Part shown: one piece after another, positions 37,465-48,243 of the stretch
Position numbering within the stretch: the stretch's first letter is position 1
How the letters are laid out: each line of letters begins with the position of its first letter
DNA from: Typhlomys cinereus
Lineage: Eukaryota > Chordata > Mammalia > Rodentia > Platacanthomyidae
Assembly (NCBI GenBank): GCA_023101885.1
Contig: JALPQD010000293.1
Span: 911,861-975,860 of the forward strand
Length of the DNA stretch: 64,000 bases
Direction: 5' to 3'
Made by a program: the position numbers and the translations under genes
Notes under the pieces: generated by a model
The model's input: only the letters and a program-made list of their open reading frames with translations
The model's database searches: none
Told to the model about the DNA's origin: nothing

Positions 37465-37623
37465 CTCCCTTTTCGCCCCACCCCGCTCCGCCAGTCGGGA
37501 CACGCACGCGGTCCACCCGGGCCTCACCCCGCTCCCTAGGTAAGTCCCCGTTCAGGCCCCGCCCACCAGTACCCCAGGCCAAATAATTCAGTTTAGTGAA
37601 ATTGAGAGATCTTAAGAGTTAAA
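37465..37623 (+). promoter_or_regulatory. L1 5' UTR linker between monomers and ORF1
   Basis: This begins with a diverged monomer-like stretch (CTCCCTTTTCGCCCC, GTCGGGACACGCACGCGG) and changes at about 37575 to AT-rich leader. It contains no ATG. The base at -3 of the ORF1 start is A, a fair Kozak context. This corresponds to the non-repeated tether of rodent L1 5' UTRs. Confidence 0.8.
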
Positions 37624-38694
37624 ATGACAATGCCAAAGTCAAAGTGCAAATCCATGAGAAGCAACACTCAAGTAAACAAATCTCCCACTGAAGAAATTAA
37701 TCCCATAATGTTAGACTCCAAAAAGAACAAACCCGCGGAAAAAGGCCAAGAAAGCCTGACCCAGGATAACGACTTTCAAAATATGATCATTACCATGTTC
37801 AATACTATGAAAGAGGAAATCCGGGAGGAATTACATAATCGAATCAATCGCTTTGAAGAGGAACACAACAGACATCTGGAGGAGTTGAGAAAAACAGTGC
37901 AAGAAACAAAAAGCGGCATAGAACAGTTAAAACAAACTCAAGCAGAGTTTAAAACTGAGCTAAAAGACAAGTTATCTTCAACCCAGAACGCCACAGAGAG
38001 TCTTATCAACAGAACTAATGAAGCAGAAAACAGAATTTCAGACCTTGAAGATAAAGTGGGAGTACTAGCCAGCTCAATGGAAGAGGTTGTTAAAGCCAAA
38101 AAGATACTTGAGAGAAATATCCAAGAGATATGGGACACCCTGAAGAAGCCTAACATGCGTATTCATGGAATACCGGAGCAAGAATCTCAAAATACCACCC
38201 CTGAGGAAATTTTTCAAACGATCATCAAGGAAAACTTTCCTCATCTAAAGAAAGAGAGGCCCATTCATATACAAGAGGCATTCCGCACCCCAAACAGATA
38301 CGACCAAACTAGAAGCACACCGCGGCAAATAATAGTTAAAACACTCCACATTCAAGATAAAGAACTGGTGCTGAGAGCTTCAAGGGAGAAAAAACAAGTC
38401 ACTTTTAAAGGCAAACCTATTAAAATAACAAATGACTTCTCAGTCGAAACAGTAAAAGCAAGAAGAGCTTGGAGAGACATACTTCAAGTATTGAATGAGC
38501 AAAAATGTCAACCCAGGCTGATTTACCCTGCAAAACTATCAGTCATGATCGAGGGAGAAAGAAAAATTTTCCAGCACAAAGACAACTTTAAGGGATACAT
38601 GGCCACCAAACCAGGCCTTCAAAAACTGCTAGAAATGATACTCAAGCGCGAAGAAAAAAACAGGCATATCCAGGAGAACAGAAGGCAAATATAA
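37624..38694 (+). CDS. ORF1: L1 ORF1p, RNA-binding chaperone
   Basis: The 356-residue protein is the L1 nucleic-acid chaperone that coats L1 RNA in cytoplasmic ribonucleoprotein particles. Visible plan: a basic, disordered N-terminus (1-50); a long heptad-like coiled coil for trimer formation (about 52-172), including an RhxxhE-type motif at R137-E142; an RRM domain (about 175-265) that begins with KKPNMRIHGIPE; and a C-terminal domain (about 268-340) with the conserved FKGKPIKI and QPRLIYPAKLS stretches. Length is typical of L1 ORF1p (about 340-370). The first ATG (MTMP) has A at -3 and no ATG precedes it in the leader; a second ATG at codon 3 is an alternative. It ends 50 nt before ORF2. 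No frameshift or stop. Confidence 0.97.
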   Translation: MTMPKSKCKSMRSNTQVNKSPTEEINPIMLDSKKNKPAEKGQESLTQDNDFQNMIITMFNTMKEEIREELHNRINRFEEEHNRHLEELRKTVQETKSGIEQLKQTQAEFKTELKDKLSSTQNATESLINRTNEAENRISDLEDKVGVLASSMEEVVKAKKILERNIQEIWDTLKKPNMRIHGIPEQESQNTTPEEIFQTIIKENFPHLKKERPIHIQEAFRTPNRYDQTRSTPRQIIVKTLHIQDKELVLRASREKKQVTFKGKPIKITNDFSVETVKARRAWRDILQVLNEQKCQPRLIYPAKLSVMIEGERKIFQHKDNFKGYMATKPGLQKLLEMILKREEKNRHIQENRRQI

Positions 38695-38744
38695 CACCAT
38701 TAAAAGCGAAGCAATATACTTATAAAAGCTACTAAACATAATAA
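38695..38744 (+). other. ORF1-ORF2 spacer of the L1
   Basis: A 50-nt A-rich spacer separates the ORF1 stop from the ORF2 ATG. L1 ORF2 is known to be translated inefficiently by an unconventional mechanism from the same RNA; nothing here resembles a structured ribosome entry site. Confidence 0.8.
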
Positions 38745-41700
38745 ATGTCTGGAATTAACAATAGTTTCTCCATTATAACACTAAATGTTAATGGACTTAA
38801 TTCACCGATCAAGAGACACAGATTACAAACTTGGATTAAAAATCACAATCCATCAATCTGCTGCCTGCAGGAAACCCATCTCACCACAAAAGATAGGCAC
38901 GCTCTAAAAATAAAAGGCTGGTCAACAATTCTACAAGCAAATGGAAGCAGAAAACAGGCAGGGGTAGCCATTATGCTATCAGACAAAGTGGATTTCAAAC
39001 CAAAAAAAATTATAAGAGACACGGATGGATACTACATTTTAGTCAGAGGTACAATTCACCAGGAAGACTTCACAATACTGAACATATATGCACCCAATAC
39101 GGGCCCCTCCACATTCATTAAGAAAACCCTACAGCGTCTAAAGCAAGAAATCAACCCCCAAACGATAATTCTTGGGGACTTCAACACCGCCCTCTCTACA
39201 TGGGATAGATCAACAGGTCAAAAGCTTAACAGAGACACTTTGGAACTTAATCAAACCCTGAAAGAAATGGACCTCACAGATCTCTATCGAACTTTTCACC
39301 CACGCACCAAAGAATACACATTTTTCTCAGCAGCACACGGAACTTTCTCCAAAATAGATCACATATTGGGCCACAAAATGAATCTACACATGTACAAGAA
39401 AGTTGAAATTCTAACCTGTGCCCTATCAGACCACCACGGCCTAAAGCTGGACATCCACAACACATCAAACAAGAGAAAATACACTAACTCCTGGAAACTT
39501 AACACTATGATGCTGAATGAGAACTGGATTCAGGAAGAAATTAAAAAGGAAATTCAAGATTTCCTGAAAGTGAATGATAACGAAAATACAACTTACCAAA
39601 ATCTCTGGGACACAATGAAAGCTGTTCTAAGAGGTAAGTTCATAGCTCTTAATGCCCACATCAAAAAAATGGAAACATCAGAAATAAACAACTTAACAAT
39701 GCAGCTTAAAGCTTTAGAGAAACTAGAGCAATCTGATCCCAAAGGCAGTAGAAGAGAAGAGATTAGCAAAATAAGGGGAGAAATATCTGAAATCGAGACT
39801 AAGAAAACGATAGAAAAAATCAACAAATCGAAAAGCTGGTTCTTTGAAAAAATCAACAAGATTGATACACCCCTAGCTAAACTAACCAAAAGCAAGAGAG
39901 AGAAAACCCAAATTAACAAAATTAGAAATGAACATGGAGTTATCACTACGGATACCCAAGAAATCCAGAGAATTATAACATCATATTTCAAAAACTTATA
40001 CTCTGTGAAGTTTGACAACACAAAAGAGATGGATGAATTTCTAAGTAAACACAACTTACCTAAATTGAATCAGGAAGTTGTGAATTACTTAAATAGTCCT
40101 ATAACATATAAGGAAATTGAGGAAGTAATCTCGAATCTTCCCACCAAAAAATGTCCTGGACCAGATGGATTCAGCACAGAGTTCTACAAGACATTTAAGG
40201 AGTTAATAACACCAATACTCCTTAAACTGTTCCACCAAATAGCAAAGGAAGGAACACTACCAAATTCCTTCTATGAAGCTAATATCGTTTTAATCCCAAA
40301 ACCTAATAAAGATTCACTTAAAAAAGAAAACTATAGGCCGATCTCCCTGATGAACACAGATGCAAAGATTCTCAACAAAATCTTAGCAAATCGGATTCAA
40401 AAACATATTAAAAAGATCATTCATGGGGACCAAGTAGGCTTCATCCCCGGCACACAAGGTTGGTTCAACATACGCAAATCAATAAATGTAATTCATCATG
40501 TAAACCAGTCCAAAGTCCAAGACCACATGATACTCTCGATAGATGCAGAAAAAGCTTTTGACAAGATCCAACAGCCTTTTATGATCAAAACGCTAGAGAC
40601 AGTAGGAATGGAAGGAACTTTTATCAATATAATAAAAGCTGTATACAACAAGCCCACAGCAAGGATTATGCTCAATGGGGAACAATTGGAAGCATTCCCA
40701 CTTCGATCAGGAACAAGACAAGGCTGTCCACTCTCACCACTTCTATTCAATATTGTACTTGAAGTCTTAGCCGAAGCCATAAGACAAGAAAGGGACATAA
40801 GAGGGATTCAAATTGGCAAGGAAGAAGTCAAGCTATCGCTATTTGCAGATGACATGATCTTATACCTGAGGGATCCCAAAAACTCCACCAGGAAGCTCCT
40901 GGAACTAATTGAGAAGTTCAGCAGGGTGGCAGGATACAAAATAAATGTGCAAAAATCAGAGGCCTTCCTATATGCCCAGAATGAAAGAAGTGAAAAAGCC
41001 TTGAGAGAAACCATGCCATTTACTATAACCCCTAAAAAAATGAAATACCTTGGTATAAACCTAACTAAGGAGGTAAAAGACCTTTACAATGAAAACTTTA
41101 AAACCCTAAAGAAAGAAATTGCAGAAGACACCAGAAGGTGGAAAGACCTCCCTTGTTCCTGGATTGGCAGAATCAACATTGTAAAAATGACCATCCTACC
41201 AAAGGCAATATACAGATTCAATGCTATACCAATCAAAATCCCAAAGCAATTCTTCAAAGAAGTTGACCAAACAATCTCAAAGTTCATATGGAGGCACAAA
41301 AGACCCAGGATAGCAAAAACAATCCTGAGTAACAAAAACACAGCTGGAGGTATTACCATACCAAACCTAAGTCTATACTACAAATCCATAGTTATAAAGA
41401 CAGCCTGGTACTGGCTCCAAAATAGACACACAGATCAATGGATAAGGATTGAAGACCCAGATATAAGCCCACAAAGTTACAGCCACTTGGTCTTTGACAA
41501 AGGGGCCCAAAGAATCCAATGGAAAAAGAACAGCATCTTCAACAAATGGTGTTGGCAAAACTGGATCTCCACATGCAGAAGATTAAAGCTGGACCCGTAC
41601 TTGTCACCATGTACAAGACTTAATTCCAAATGGATCAAGGACCTTGATATCAGGCCAGAGACTTTAAAAGCCATAGTTGAAAGGATAGGGAACTCCCTCG

Positions 41701-42569
41701 AGCTGATTGGGCTAGGCCAACACTTCCTAAACAGACATCCAATGGCACAGTCACTGCTACCAACTCTCAACAGTTGGGATCTTGTGAAATTAAAGAGCTT
41801 CTGTTCAGATAAAGAGATTGTCGCACGAGCTCAAAGGCAACCCACAGAATGGGAGAAAATCTTCACTAACCACATATCTGACAGAGCTCTACTGTCCAGA
41901 GTGCACAAAGAACTTAGAAAATTAAACTCCAAGGAAAACACTGGCCCAATTAAAAAATGGGCCCTGGAACTTCAAAGAAACTTTACCAGGGATGAAATTA
42001 AAATGTCTAACAATTATCTTAAAAAATGCTCCACTTCCTTCGCCATCAGGGAAATGCAAATCAAAACTTCCCTGAGATATCATCTCACCCCGGTCAGGAT
42101 GGCAAAAATCCACAGTACAAACAACGACAAATGCTGGAGAGGATGTGGGGAGAGGGGAACTCTCCTACATTGTTGGTGGGAATGCAGGCTCATACAGCCA
42201 CTCTGGCGAGCCGTCTGGAGATTCTTAAAGAAATTAAAGATTGAAATGCCGTATGACCCTGCTATCCCACTTTTGGGAATAACCCCCCAAGCAGCAGAGG
42301 TTCGCCTCGATAGCACAAGCTCGACCATGTTCATAGCAGCACTGTTTACAATAGCAAAGTCATGGAATCAACCTAAATGTCCAACAGTTGACGAGTGGAT
42401 AAGGAAACTGTGGTACATCTATACAATGGAGTACTACTCAGCCATCAAAAATGATGAATTACTGGAATTTGCTGGGAAATGGATGTCATTAGAAAGAATT
42501 ATATTAAGTGAAGTATCCCAAACCCAGAAAATTAAGCGCCGTATGTACTCCCTAATAGGTGGCTCCTAG
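38745..42569 (+). CDS. ORF2: L1 ORF2p, endonuclease and reverse transcriptase
   Basis: This 1,274-residue protein is the enzyme of target-primed reverse transcription. Residues 1-239 form an APE-like endonuclease with N14, E43, D145, N147, D205, D229 and H230 all present. The linker and Z region run to about 450. The reverse transcriptase (about 450-860) shows PGPDGF (471-476), the first catalytic aspartate in SIDAEKAFD (D600), [10 protein letters not shown] (656-665) and FADD (700-703, catalytic D702 and D703). The C-terminal Cys motif is CX3CX7HX4C: C1130, C1134, H1142, C1147. Length equals that of known active mammalian L1 ORF2p. It has no internal stop. Sense-strand A-richness is typical. 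Minus-strand frames inside it are shadows. It also supplies the machinery used by SINEs. Confidence 0.98.
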   Translation: MSGINNSFSIITLNVNGLNSPIKRHRLQTWIKNHNPSICCLQETHLTTKDRHALKIKGWSTILQANGSRKQAGVAIMLSDKVDFKPKKIIRDTDGYYILVRGTIHQEDFTILNIYAPNTGPSTFIKKTLQRLKQEINPQTIILGDFNTALSTWDRSTGQKLNRDTLELNQTLKEMDLTDLYRTFHPRTKEYTFFSAAHGTFSKIDHILGHKMNLHMYKKVEILTCALSDHHGLKLDIHNTSNKRKYTNSWKLNTMMLNENWIQEEIKKEIQDFLKVNDNENTTYQNLWDTMKAVLRGKFIALNAHIKKMETSEINNLTMQLKALEKLEQSDPKGSRREEISKIRGEISEIETKKTIEKINKSKSWFFEKINKIDTPLAKLTKSKREKTQINKIRNEHGVITTDTQEIQRIITSYFKNLYSVKFDNTKEMDEFLSKHNLPKLNQEVVNYLNSPITYKEIEEVISNLPTKKCPGPDGFSTEFYKTFKELITPILLKLFHQIAKEGTLPNSFYEANIVLIPKPNKDSLKKENYRPISLMNTDAKILNKILANRIQKHIKKIIHGDQVGFIPGTQGWFNIRKSINVIHHVNQSKVQDHMILSIDAEKAFDKIQQPFMIKTLETVGMEGTFINIIKAVYNKPTARIMLNGEQLEAFPLRSGTRQGCPLSPLLFNIVLEVLAEAIRQERDIRGIQIGKEEVKLSLFADDMILYLRDPKNSTRKLLELIEKFSRVAGYKINVQKSEAFLYAQNERSEKALRETMPFTITPKKMKYLGINLTKEVKDLYNENFKTLKKEIAEDTRRWKDLPCSWIGRINIVKMTILPKAIYRFNAIPIKIPKQFFKEVDQTISKFIWRHKRPRIAKTILSNKNTAGGITIPNLSLYYKSIVIKTAWYWLQNRHTDQWIRIEDPDISPQSYSHLVFDKGAQRIQWKKNSIFNKWCWQNWISTCRRLKLDPYLSPCTRLNSKWIKDLDIRPETLKAIVERIGNSLELIGLGQHFLNRHPMAQSLLPTLNSWDLVKLKSFCSDKEIVARAQRQPTEWEKIFTNHISDRALLSRVHKELRKLNSKENTGPIKKWALELQRNFTRDEIKMSNNYLKKCSTSFAIREMQIKTSLRYHLTPVRMAKIHSTNNDKCWRGCGERGTLLHCWWECRLIQPLWRAVWRFLKKLKIEMPYDPAIPLLGITPQAAEVRLDSTSSTMFIAALFTIAKSWNQPKCPTVDEWIRKLWYIYTMEYYSAIKNDELLEFAGKWMSLERIILSEVSQTQKIKRRMYSLIGGS

Positions 42570-43540
42570 TACCAAACTCGCCCAGCCCACATTGGGACAC
42601 TCAAAAGTAAACCTATGTAACACAGTAATTGCAAGGATTATGAACAAGAGAGATGGGTTAGGAGGGCCACACCAGAAACAAGGAGAGAGGAGACCATGTT
42701 ACAGCAGAGAAAATAGGCCTCCATCAAGGTCTGCAAGTAAGTAATGAGAAACCTGGTTAAGTTCACAGACGTTCTTTCCTGATCTCACCAGAAGGGGAGG
42801 GCATATAGTCTAGCAGATAAAAAGTAATCATTGTGCAAATGGGTAATGGACCCCGCCCTCAGTGAGGTTTCCTACTCTTATTACATCTACCCTTGAATGT
42901 GCTATTACAACAAGACTCCAGTTTAACAGCTTTTTGTCTCTGGCCAGGGGGTGACATATAGTGCCCAGCAGAATGGAGTGAAGGGAATTGCAGGAGCAGA
43001 AAAACTGCAAAAGAAAATCAACAAACCACAATCCAGAACTTCAGAGACTCTATATCAATCACATAGAACTAGGACAGCCTAATCTCTCCCCATCCTGGAG
43101 CTCAGGGACATTTGCGGAAGAGGGGGCGGTAAGATTGTAAGAGCAAAAGGATGGGAGGAGCAACGATTTGCAAGATTCTCAACAATAGTTGGGGCCAAAG
43201 CAATCATAATGGAACTTTGCATGCCCTGCGCAATGTCCAGCGCACTGTTGCCCTCATAAAGTCTAGCATCTGTTAAGGGCACCGAGACCCCTGGAGGCAA
43301 GGGATTGACAGCCATAGTAGTAATCTTATGATTAAGGGGAACAAGAGAAAGGGCTTATGGAAATGCCACTGGGTCCTTATATGTCATCGGAGAGGAGGAC
43401 CCAGTGGAGAGTTAGGCGCACACAATAAAGGACTCTCTGGGAATTGGGGGGGAGACACTGGGGGAAGGGGAGGGGGGAGGGAGGGAACTGGTAAAAAATT
43501 TTAAAATGTATAATTAAATTTTTAATAAAAAAAAAAAAAA
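42570..43540 (+). other. L1 3' UTR, polypurine tract and poly(A) tail
   Basis: The UTR has the same block order as the truncated copies. It contains a G-rich polypurine tract at about 43439-43490 (runs GGGGGGG, GGGGG, GGGG, GGGGGG, GGG), a plausible G-quadruplex region, known from other L1 3' UTRs. It ends with AATAAA at 43524-43529 and about 17 A. Compared with the other copies it lacks a 24-nt block after 42780 and the terminal segment containing TATGAGCGGAAATAATAA; an AT-rich tail begins directly after GGGAACTGGT (43491). A 3' UTR frame open in relatives is closed by TAA at 43257-43259. Confidence 0.9.
43524..43529 (+). terminator. L1 polyadenylation signal AATAAA
   Basis: AATAAA lies directly against the poly(A) tail. 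Because it merges with the tail, its use as a signal in the parent transcript is an inference. L1 polyadenylation signals are commonly placed this close. Confidence 0.6.
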
Positions 43541-43557
43541 AAAATCCACTGAATGTA

Positions 43558-44559
43558 AAACAAAAGAAAAGTAAAGAAATTAATTTAAATAAAAGGTTTC
43601 AAGCCTTCATGACACACACAAAATAATGAGACTTCTAGTTTAAGAGATAAGACAGTCATAAATAAAATAGACTTATTAGGAATAATGAATCTTCAGAATT
43701 TCAGGAGCATTTTCTGGCAGTTTCTATCCATGCTAGAGGTGGCATGACCTCTAGCAATATGTTCAGTTAGCCATATAGTTTTAGAAAGTTCAGAAAAGTC
43801 ATTTCTCTCTCAGCTGCTTTAGCTTCTATCTTTCCATGTCACCTCTTTGGTCGCATTTTCCCTCATACCAGATGGCTCTGGAAGTATGACGGTCATCTTT
43901 GTTTAGTACTTGGCGTTCTTGTCCTTAACCAGCATTCGTTAAATTATGTTAGCTTCTGGTTCTGACCCTGTTGGAAAAGTTTCCTGATTGCGTGGAAAGT
44001 GTTCTCATTTTATTCTAGAACTTTGATGTGATGCCCAGAATTTCAGGTGGAAAAAGTCCAGCATGAGTTTAAATATCTACCAATACAGTTGGGACTAAGA
44101 AAATATACAAGAATAGTTGATGAGATCACCAGGAAAGAAAAGGTAGATAGAAGAGAGAAGAGCCAAAATAGACTTTTGTATTCTAGTGGGAGAGAGAGAA
44201 AAAAGGAGAGGACGGAACAATCAGAATTAGAAGCAGACAATGTAGTTCGGGGCAAGAGATGCCAAGGGAAGAAATGACTTATGGGGAATTAGGGCTGTCA
44301 ATTCTTCACTGTGTAGAAAAGATCAGAGGAGATGGGTACTCATAGGAAGCCATGGAATCTGCAGGTTTAGTGACAGGCACTATATAGTGATGTCACTGGA
44401 ATAGAAGGTGGATTAGATAGGAAAGATATTCACAAGGTTCTCCACTAGATCCCATACAGCTGCAGATGTGTCTTCCTGGATTTACTTTAAAAAGGAGCTA
44501 GACTAAAATTTCCATTGCATAAAGGACAAGAGAGTTACATTTTCAATCAAATACTATAG
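43558..44559. other. post-integration flank, unassigned
   Basis: Continues the pre-insertion AT-rich sequence. A 76-codon purine-rich plus frame (44047-44277) has charged low-complexity content and no family resemblance. Confidence 0.4.
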
Positions 44560-44700
44560 GAAGATCACTTAGTATAGCTTCATTTTATGCATAAGGAAAC
44601 TTGTCTAACACTATATCGCCATGCAAAGCTGAAATTCAATTTCAGGTTTGCCCAACACTAAATCCAATTGTCTTAGTCCATAAAGCATATTTTATTGGCA
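44560..44700 (-). mobile_element. MIR relic, minus strand
   Basis: TTCATTTTATGCATAAGGAAACTTGTC (compare the reverse-complement MIR phrase CATTTTACAGATGAGGAAACTGAG) is followed by AAAGCTGAAATTCAATTTCAGGTTTG (compare AGCTGGGATTCGAACCCAGGTCTG). Order and spacing fit MIR in reverse. Confidence 0.65.
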
Positions 44701-47584
44701 TTGTAGATGTTCATCCTCACTACACTATCAGTTTTATTCATATGCTTACATGGAATGTAGAGTCACGAGAGGCTTGATTGCTAATAATTTAAGGACAGTT
44801 TTGAAAAGGATACACTTTAACTCAGTGACCATACACATATGAGTCAGCAATAGGAAATACACACATAACCTAATATTTTGTATTTCTCTCATGTTTTATT
44901 TTACAATGAATGTGATAATATTTATGAATATGCTTCAAAGCTAAGATGTGAGCAAATTATTTTTCATTCTTGACAACTGTATAATCTGTAGACTTTAATG
45001 AATAATAATGGTTATCACTTCAAAGGAAAATAAGTAAATCCTAGAAGAAATTCAGTTACAAAAAGTTTAAAAATGTCATGTGTTGCTGGAATGGATTTCT
45101 CCAAAGAAATACAATGGAAGCATCTTACTCTTCTTTACTCAGTGATTTTTACTGTTCACTGAAACAGAAGAAGCCACATGATTTTGTTTTATTGTTTTCA
45201 TTTGGAGGGCTGACTTTTCATATTTAAAAACATTTTATTAATATTCACATTCTAGCATTAATATTTAACACATGGATTAATGTATTGTACATGTTGTGCT
45301 GAAAGGAGAATTGAGTAAATGCCAGAAATTATTAACAAGCTATTTCAACTAAAGCTATAAAATAGTTTCAGCAGCAATTACTTTAAATGATAAACTTTTC
45401 TTCAAATTAAAATATGTAATTTTCTGTCTCATGCTTGCTAGAATTATTATATTGCACTTGCTGTTTCCAAGAATAGCATATAAAAATTTAAAAATGCACT
45501 CTGTCATAAGTATCTTAAATTCTTAAAATAATACTTCACGATTCAATAAAACGGATGGTAACAGCTTTAAGGTCAGGCCCACTTTGGAAAAAGAAGAAGG
45601 GATTATTGAAGTGAGGCAGGTGGTCAGGAAGAAGAGCATGACACTTGGTCACACTGGAAGCTTTCAAATGTTATCTCCATTACTAAATAATATTTGAAGA
45701 TGACTATTTTTTTCTGTAAATGTGGGGGGGTTTGTCCTTTAACTTTTTAGTTTATTTCCTTTTTTAATTGCATAGAGCTAACATAATCACAGGCAAAGCT
45801 TTCAGGCACATAAACTGTAAAGCTTTTCTCCTTTTGCTTAGAAATTTTAGCTATTGTACATTTCCACTACTTTCAACTCAAGAAAGACTAGCAAGGACAG
45901 CTGAAAGTAGAATTTGGAGCACACCTAAATGTATAACTTGTTTAAATGATAATACTAAAAGGCAACAAAGATTTAGAACAACTGGAAGTCTCGCACATTG
46001 TTGAAAAGACTATAGTGTTGCTCAATTATCTTAGGAAAGTTCAGACAGAATCTAAACAAAGCATAACTAATTCTTATCTTTATCCCAGACATTCCCTTTT
46101 CTTTATATATAATCAAAATGAATATGCCCACACATTATTCTTTAAAATATTTTTGTCATCACAGCCCCAAACTGGAGAAAGGCAGATGTCACCTACAAGA
46201 GCATAAACAGATGAACTACAGTTTATCAATACAACGCCTCAGAAAACTTTTTAAAAGCCACTAATGATATATCCACACTACAAAACAGATAAACTTCAGA
46301 AAAGCCATGTTGATCTACAGACCCTAGACAAAAAAGACAGCATTCTATGGGATTCTAATTGTATGAGGTTCAGGACAAGCAAAATTAGCTATTAAAATAG
46401 ATGTCAGAATAGTTTTAGGAGCCAGAGGGAATGTGACTCCCAGATAACCTGAGAGCTATTTCCTAGAAATTAGCCTAGATTATGGCCTAGATATTTTCAC
46501 ATGGGGAAATAAATAGGCTAAATATTCCATAGAATTGCACTTTAGCCTTCATGTATCTTATTGCATTTAAATTAAGGATCTTTTTTGAAATGATGAATCA
46601 ATAACAACAAAAAATAAAAATGGAATCCCTTATTATGCTTCCTAGTCTTATAAGGCAGGGTTTAGTTACATGCGTGTTTTGGTTTTTCTTCTGGAATTTT
46701 TGCTTGTTAAAGTGAAGCAACATGTAACTCACTTCTTAAAGAGATTATCTTGACCAGTTCTGTAGTAAGACACTAATATAGGAGAAGAGGGGAAGGGAAG
46801 AAGACAGAGGGGAACAGGACCCTAAAGCTCTGACTTCCAAGGCAGACTACAGCAATTCCTAGCAGCAAGAAATTTCCAGCCATTTTCTACTCATTTTGGT
46901 TACTTGGTTTCACTTAGTTCTCTAAGACCTTGCTGTGCTTATAAATGTTTCCTTCACATCTTCCTGGCCCAGACCTTCAGCTTGCTTGCCTCCTCACATC
47001 ATATCTCATCAACTTCTATCATAATTTATCTGGGTAAATACTAGTGTATATCTTCTGCCTGTAGAAATACTGGAAAATAAAATAACAAAGATTCATCTCA
47101 AGGAGCAGAGGTTGAGAAGATGATTGGAAAAGGAATTAAAAATATAAAATAATTCCAGTATGTTTCCTGAGCTCACAGAAAATAGTCATACATATGCAAT
47201 TTGGAGAAGTATGATTGGGAGATATATGTAGGAAGATGTCAAAGTAGAGAGGAAGTAAAAAGAATATACCCATAAAAATAATGAATATGTTTTTATTTAC
47301 TGAAATTTGCTGAAAATACTAAATGTGTTTTCACTTACAGAATGTTAAGGATTGAGAATATTGTCCTCTGAGACAGTGTGTATACTGAACAGTATTAAAG
47401 GTAATGTAAAAATATGCACAGGGAAGGAGAACTGAGTTAAGCAGTGATTATCAAAAGCTTAGAAAATCACTCTGCCTTATAACTTATATGACACATGCTT
47501 TTTGCCTAACATTCATATTTATATTAAACTATTATGTATGACAGCAATATGCTACACCCCAAGTGTGAAAATAGGAGACAATTT
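44701..47584. other. unassigned non-coding sequence
   Basis: AT-rich. Two plus frames of 78 and 86 codons (45768-46206) have no motif. No confident repeat is seen. Confidence 0.4.
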
Positions 47585-47679
47585 TATAATGTCAGTCCTC
47601 TATCTCCATCTTATGTGGGTTCTGGAATAGAGCTCAATGTGTCTGGTTTTATTTTATTTATTTATTTGTTTGTTTGTTT

Positions 47680-47728
<49 letters not shown>

Positions 47729-48001
47729 CAGAGGGCACTGTGTATCCCTGTGGAGGACCAAAGATGATTTGAGGAATCATCCTGGATTGCTTCTACCTCC
47801 TTCTTGCTTCATGCTGGGATTTCCCAGCGTCTACCCACCAGCACCTGAAGTGCAGACTACTGCCTTTTCTGTGTGGGACCTGGGTTACAAACTCAGGACT
47901 TTCTGATTGCAAGGCAGAGTCTTAAACCCTGAGCCATCTCTCCAGCCCCAGTGCATCTGTCTTATGTGTCTTCAGTAAAGCAAATACCTTACCTACTAAG
48001 T
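47585..48001 (-). mobile_element. old B3-like SINE split by a younger SINE
   Basis: The left part (47592-47644) reads CAGTCCTCTATCTCCATC.. TTATGTGGGTTCTGG.. AGCTCAATGTGTCTGG, a B3-type SINE in reverse. The right part (about 47950-48000) reads CATCTGTCTTATGTG.. CAAATACCTTACCTACTAAG and continues it to the degraded head. Between them lies another SINE. The two halves read as one older element. Confidence 0.6.
47650..47950 (-). mobile_element. full-length tRNA-derived SINE, minus strand
   Basis: At the left are T-rich tails ((TTTA)n, (GTTT)n) and (GT)n at 47684-47726. Then come TATCAGAGGGCACTGTGTATCC, CCAAAGATGATTTGAGGAATC, CTTCTACCTCCTTCTTGC, GTGCAGACTACTGCC, ACAAACTCAGGACTTTCTG and, at the right end, GAGCCATCTCTCCAGCCCCA. 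Reverse-complemented, the head is GGGGCTGGAGAGATGGCTCAG, then TTTAAGACTCTGCCTTGC. This is the best full-length minus-strand copy. Flanks CAATGTGTCTGGTTTT and CAGTGCATCTGTCTTA could be a decayed TSD. Confidence 0.9.
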
Positions 48002-48125
48002 CACAACAATAATACTCATAAGTTTTTAAATAGAAAAAAATAAATGCTCAACATCAGAAGAACTGGATAAATAAGTAAAGAAGAACAGGAGAAATAAGTA
48101 AGGTCTATATTGAATTGTCTCTAAC

Positions 48126-48243
48126 AGCTTTTTATTTTGAGACTCATCTCCACTAATAGCCTAGGGAGGCCTTAAACTCACGATGCTCTATCCTCAGTTT
48201 CCCAAACAGCTGGGATTTACAGATAAACCATCAAGGTCAACTG
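48126..48243 (-). mobile_element. old B1-like SINE, minus strand
   Basis: TTTTTATTTTGAGACTCATCTCC, TAGCCTAGGGAGGCCTTAAACTCAC and CCCAAACAGCTGGGATTTACAG follow the reverse-complement B1 order (TTTTGAGACAGGGTTTCTC, GGCTGGCCTCGAACTC, CCGAGTGCTGGGATTAAAG). It is diverged. Confidence 0.7.

Larger units (their letters stand above)
36572..43557 (+). mobile_element. full-length intact LINE-1 with 17-bp TSD
   Basis: AAAATCCACTGAATGTA stands at 36572-36588 and again at 43541-43557 and brackets a complete L1 (about 36589-43540, 6.95 kb). In order it has tandem 232-bp promoter monomers, a divergent linker, ORF1, a 50-nt spacer, ORF2, a 3' UTR with a polypurine tract, and a poly(A) tail. Both ORFs are uninterrupted and all catalytic residues are present. 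The perfect TSD, preserved CpGs and intact frames point to a recent insertion. Target-primed reverse transcription is the known L1 mechanism; the nick on the bottom strand would be TTTT/CT, close to the usual preference. Whether the copy is active cannot be seen from sequence alone. Confidence 0.97.

Noticed and set aside
36568..37481. Long minus-strand frames (106, 151 and 194 codons) across the L1 promoter array
   Set aside because: They repeat the monomer in changing frames (232 is not a multiple of 3) and reflect GC-rich, stop-poor composition. No protein family is recognisable.
39274..42334. Several minus-strand frames of 60-153 codons inside ORF2
   Set aside because: Shadows of the A-rich L1 coding strand; the plus-strand frame has all catalytic motifs.
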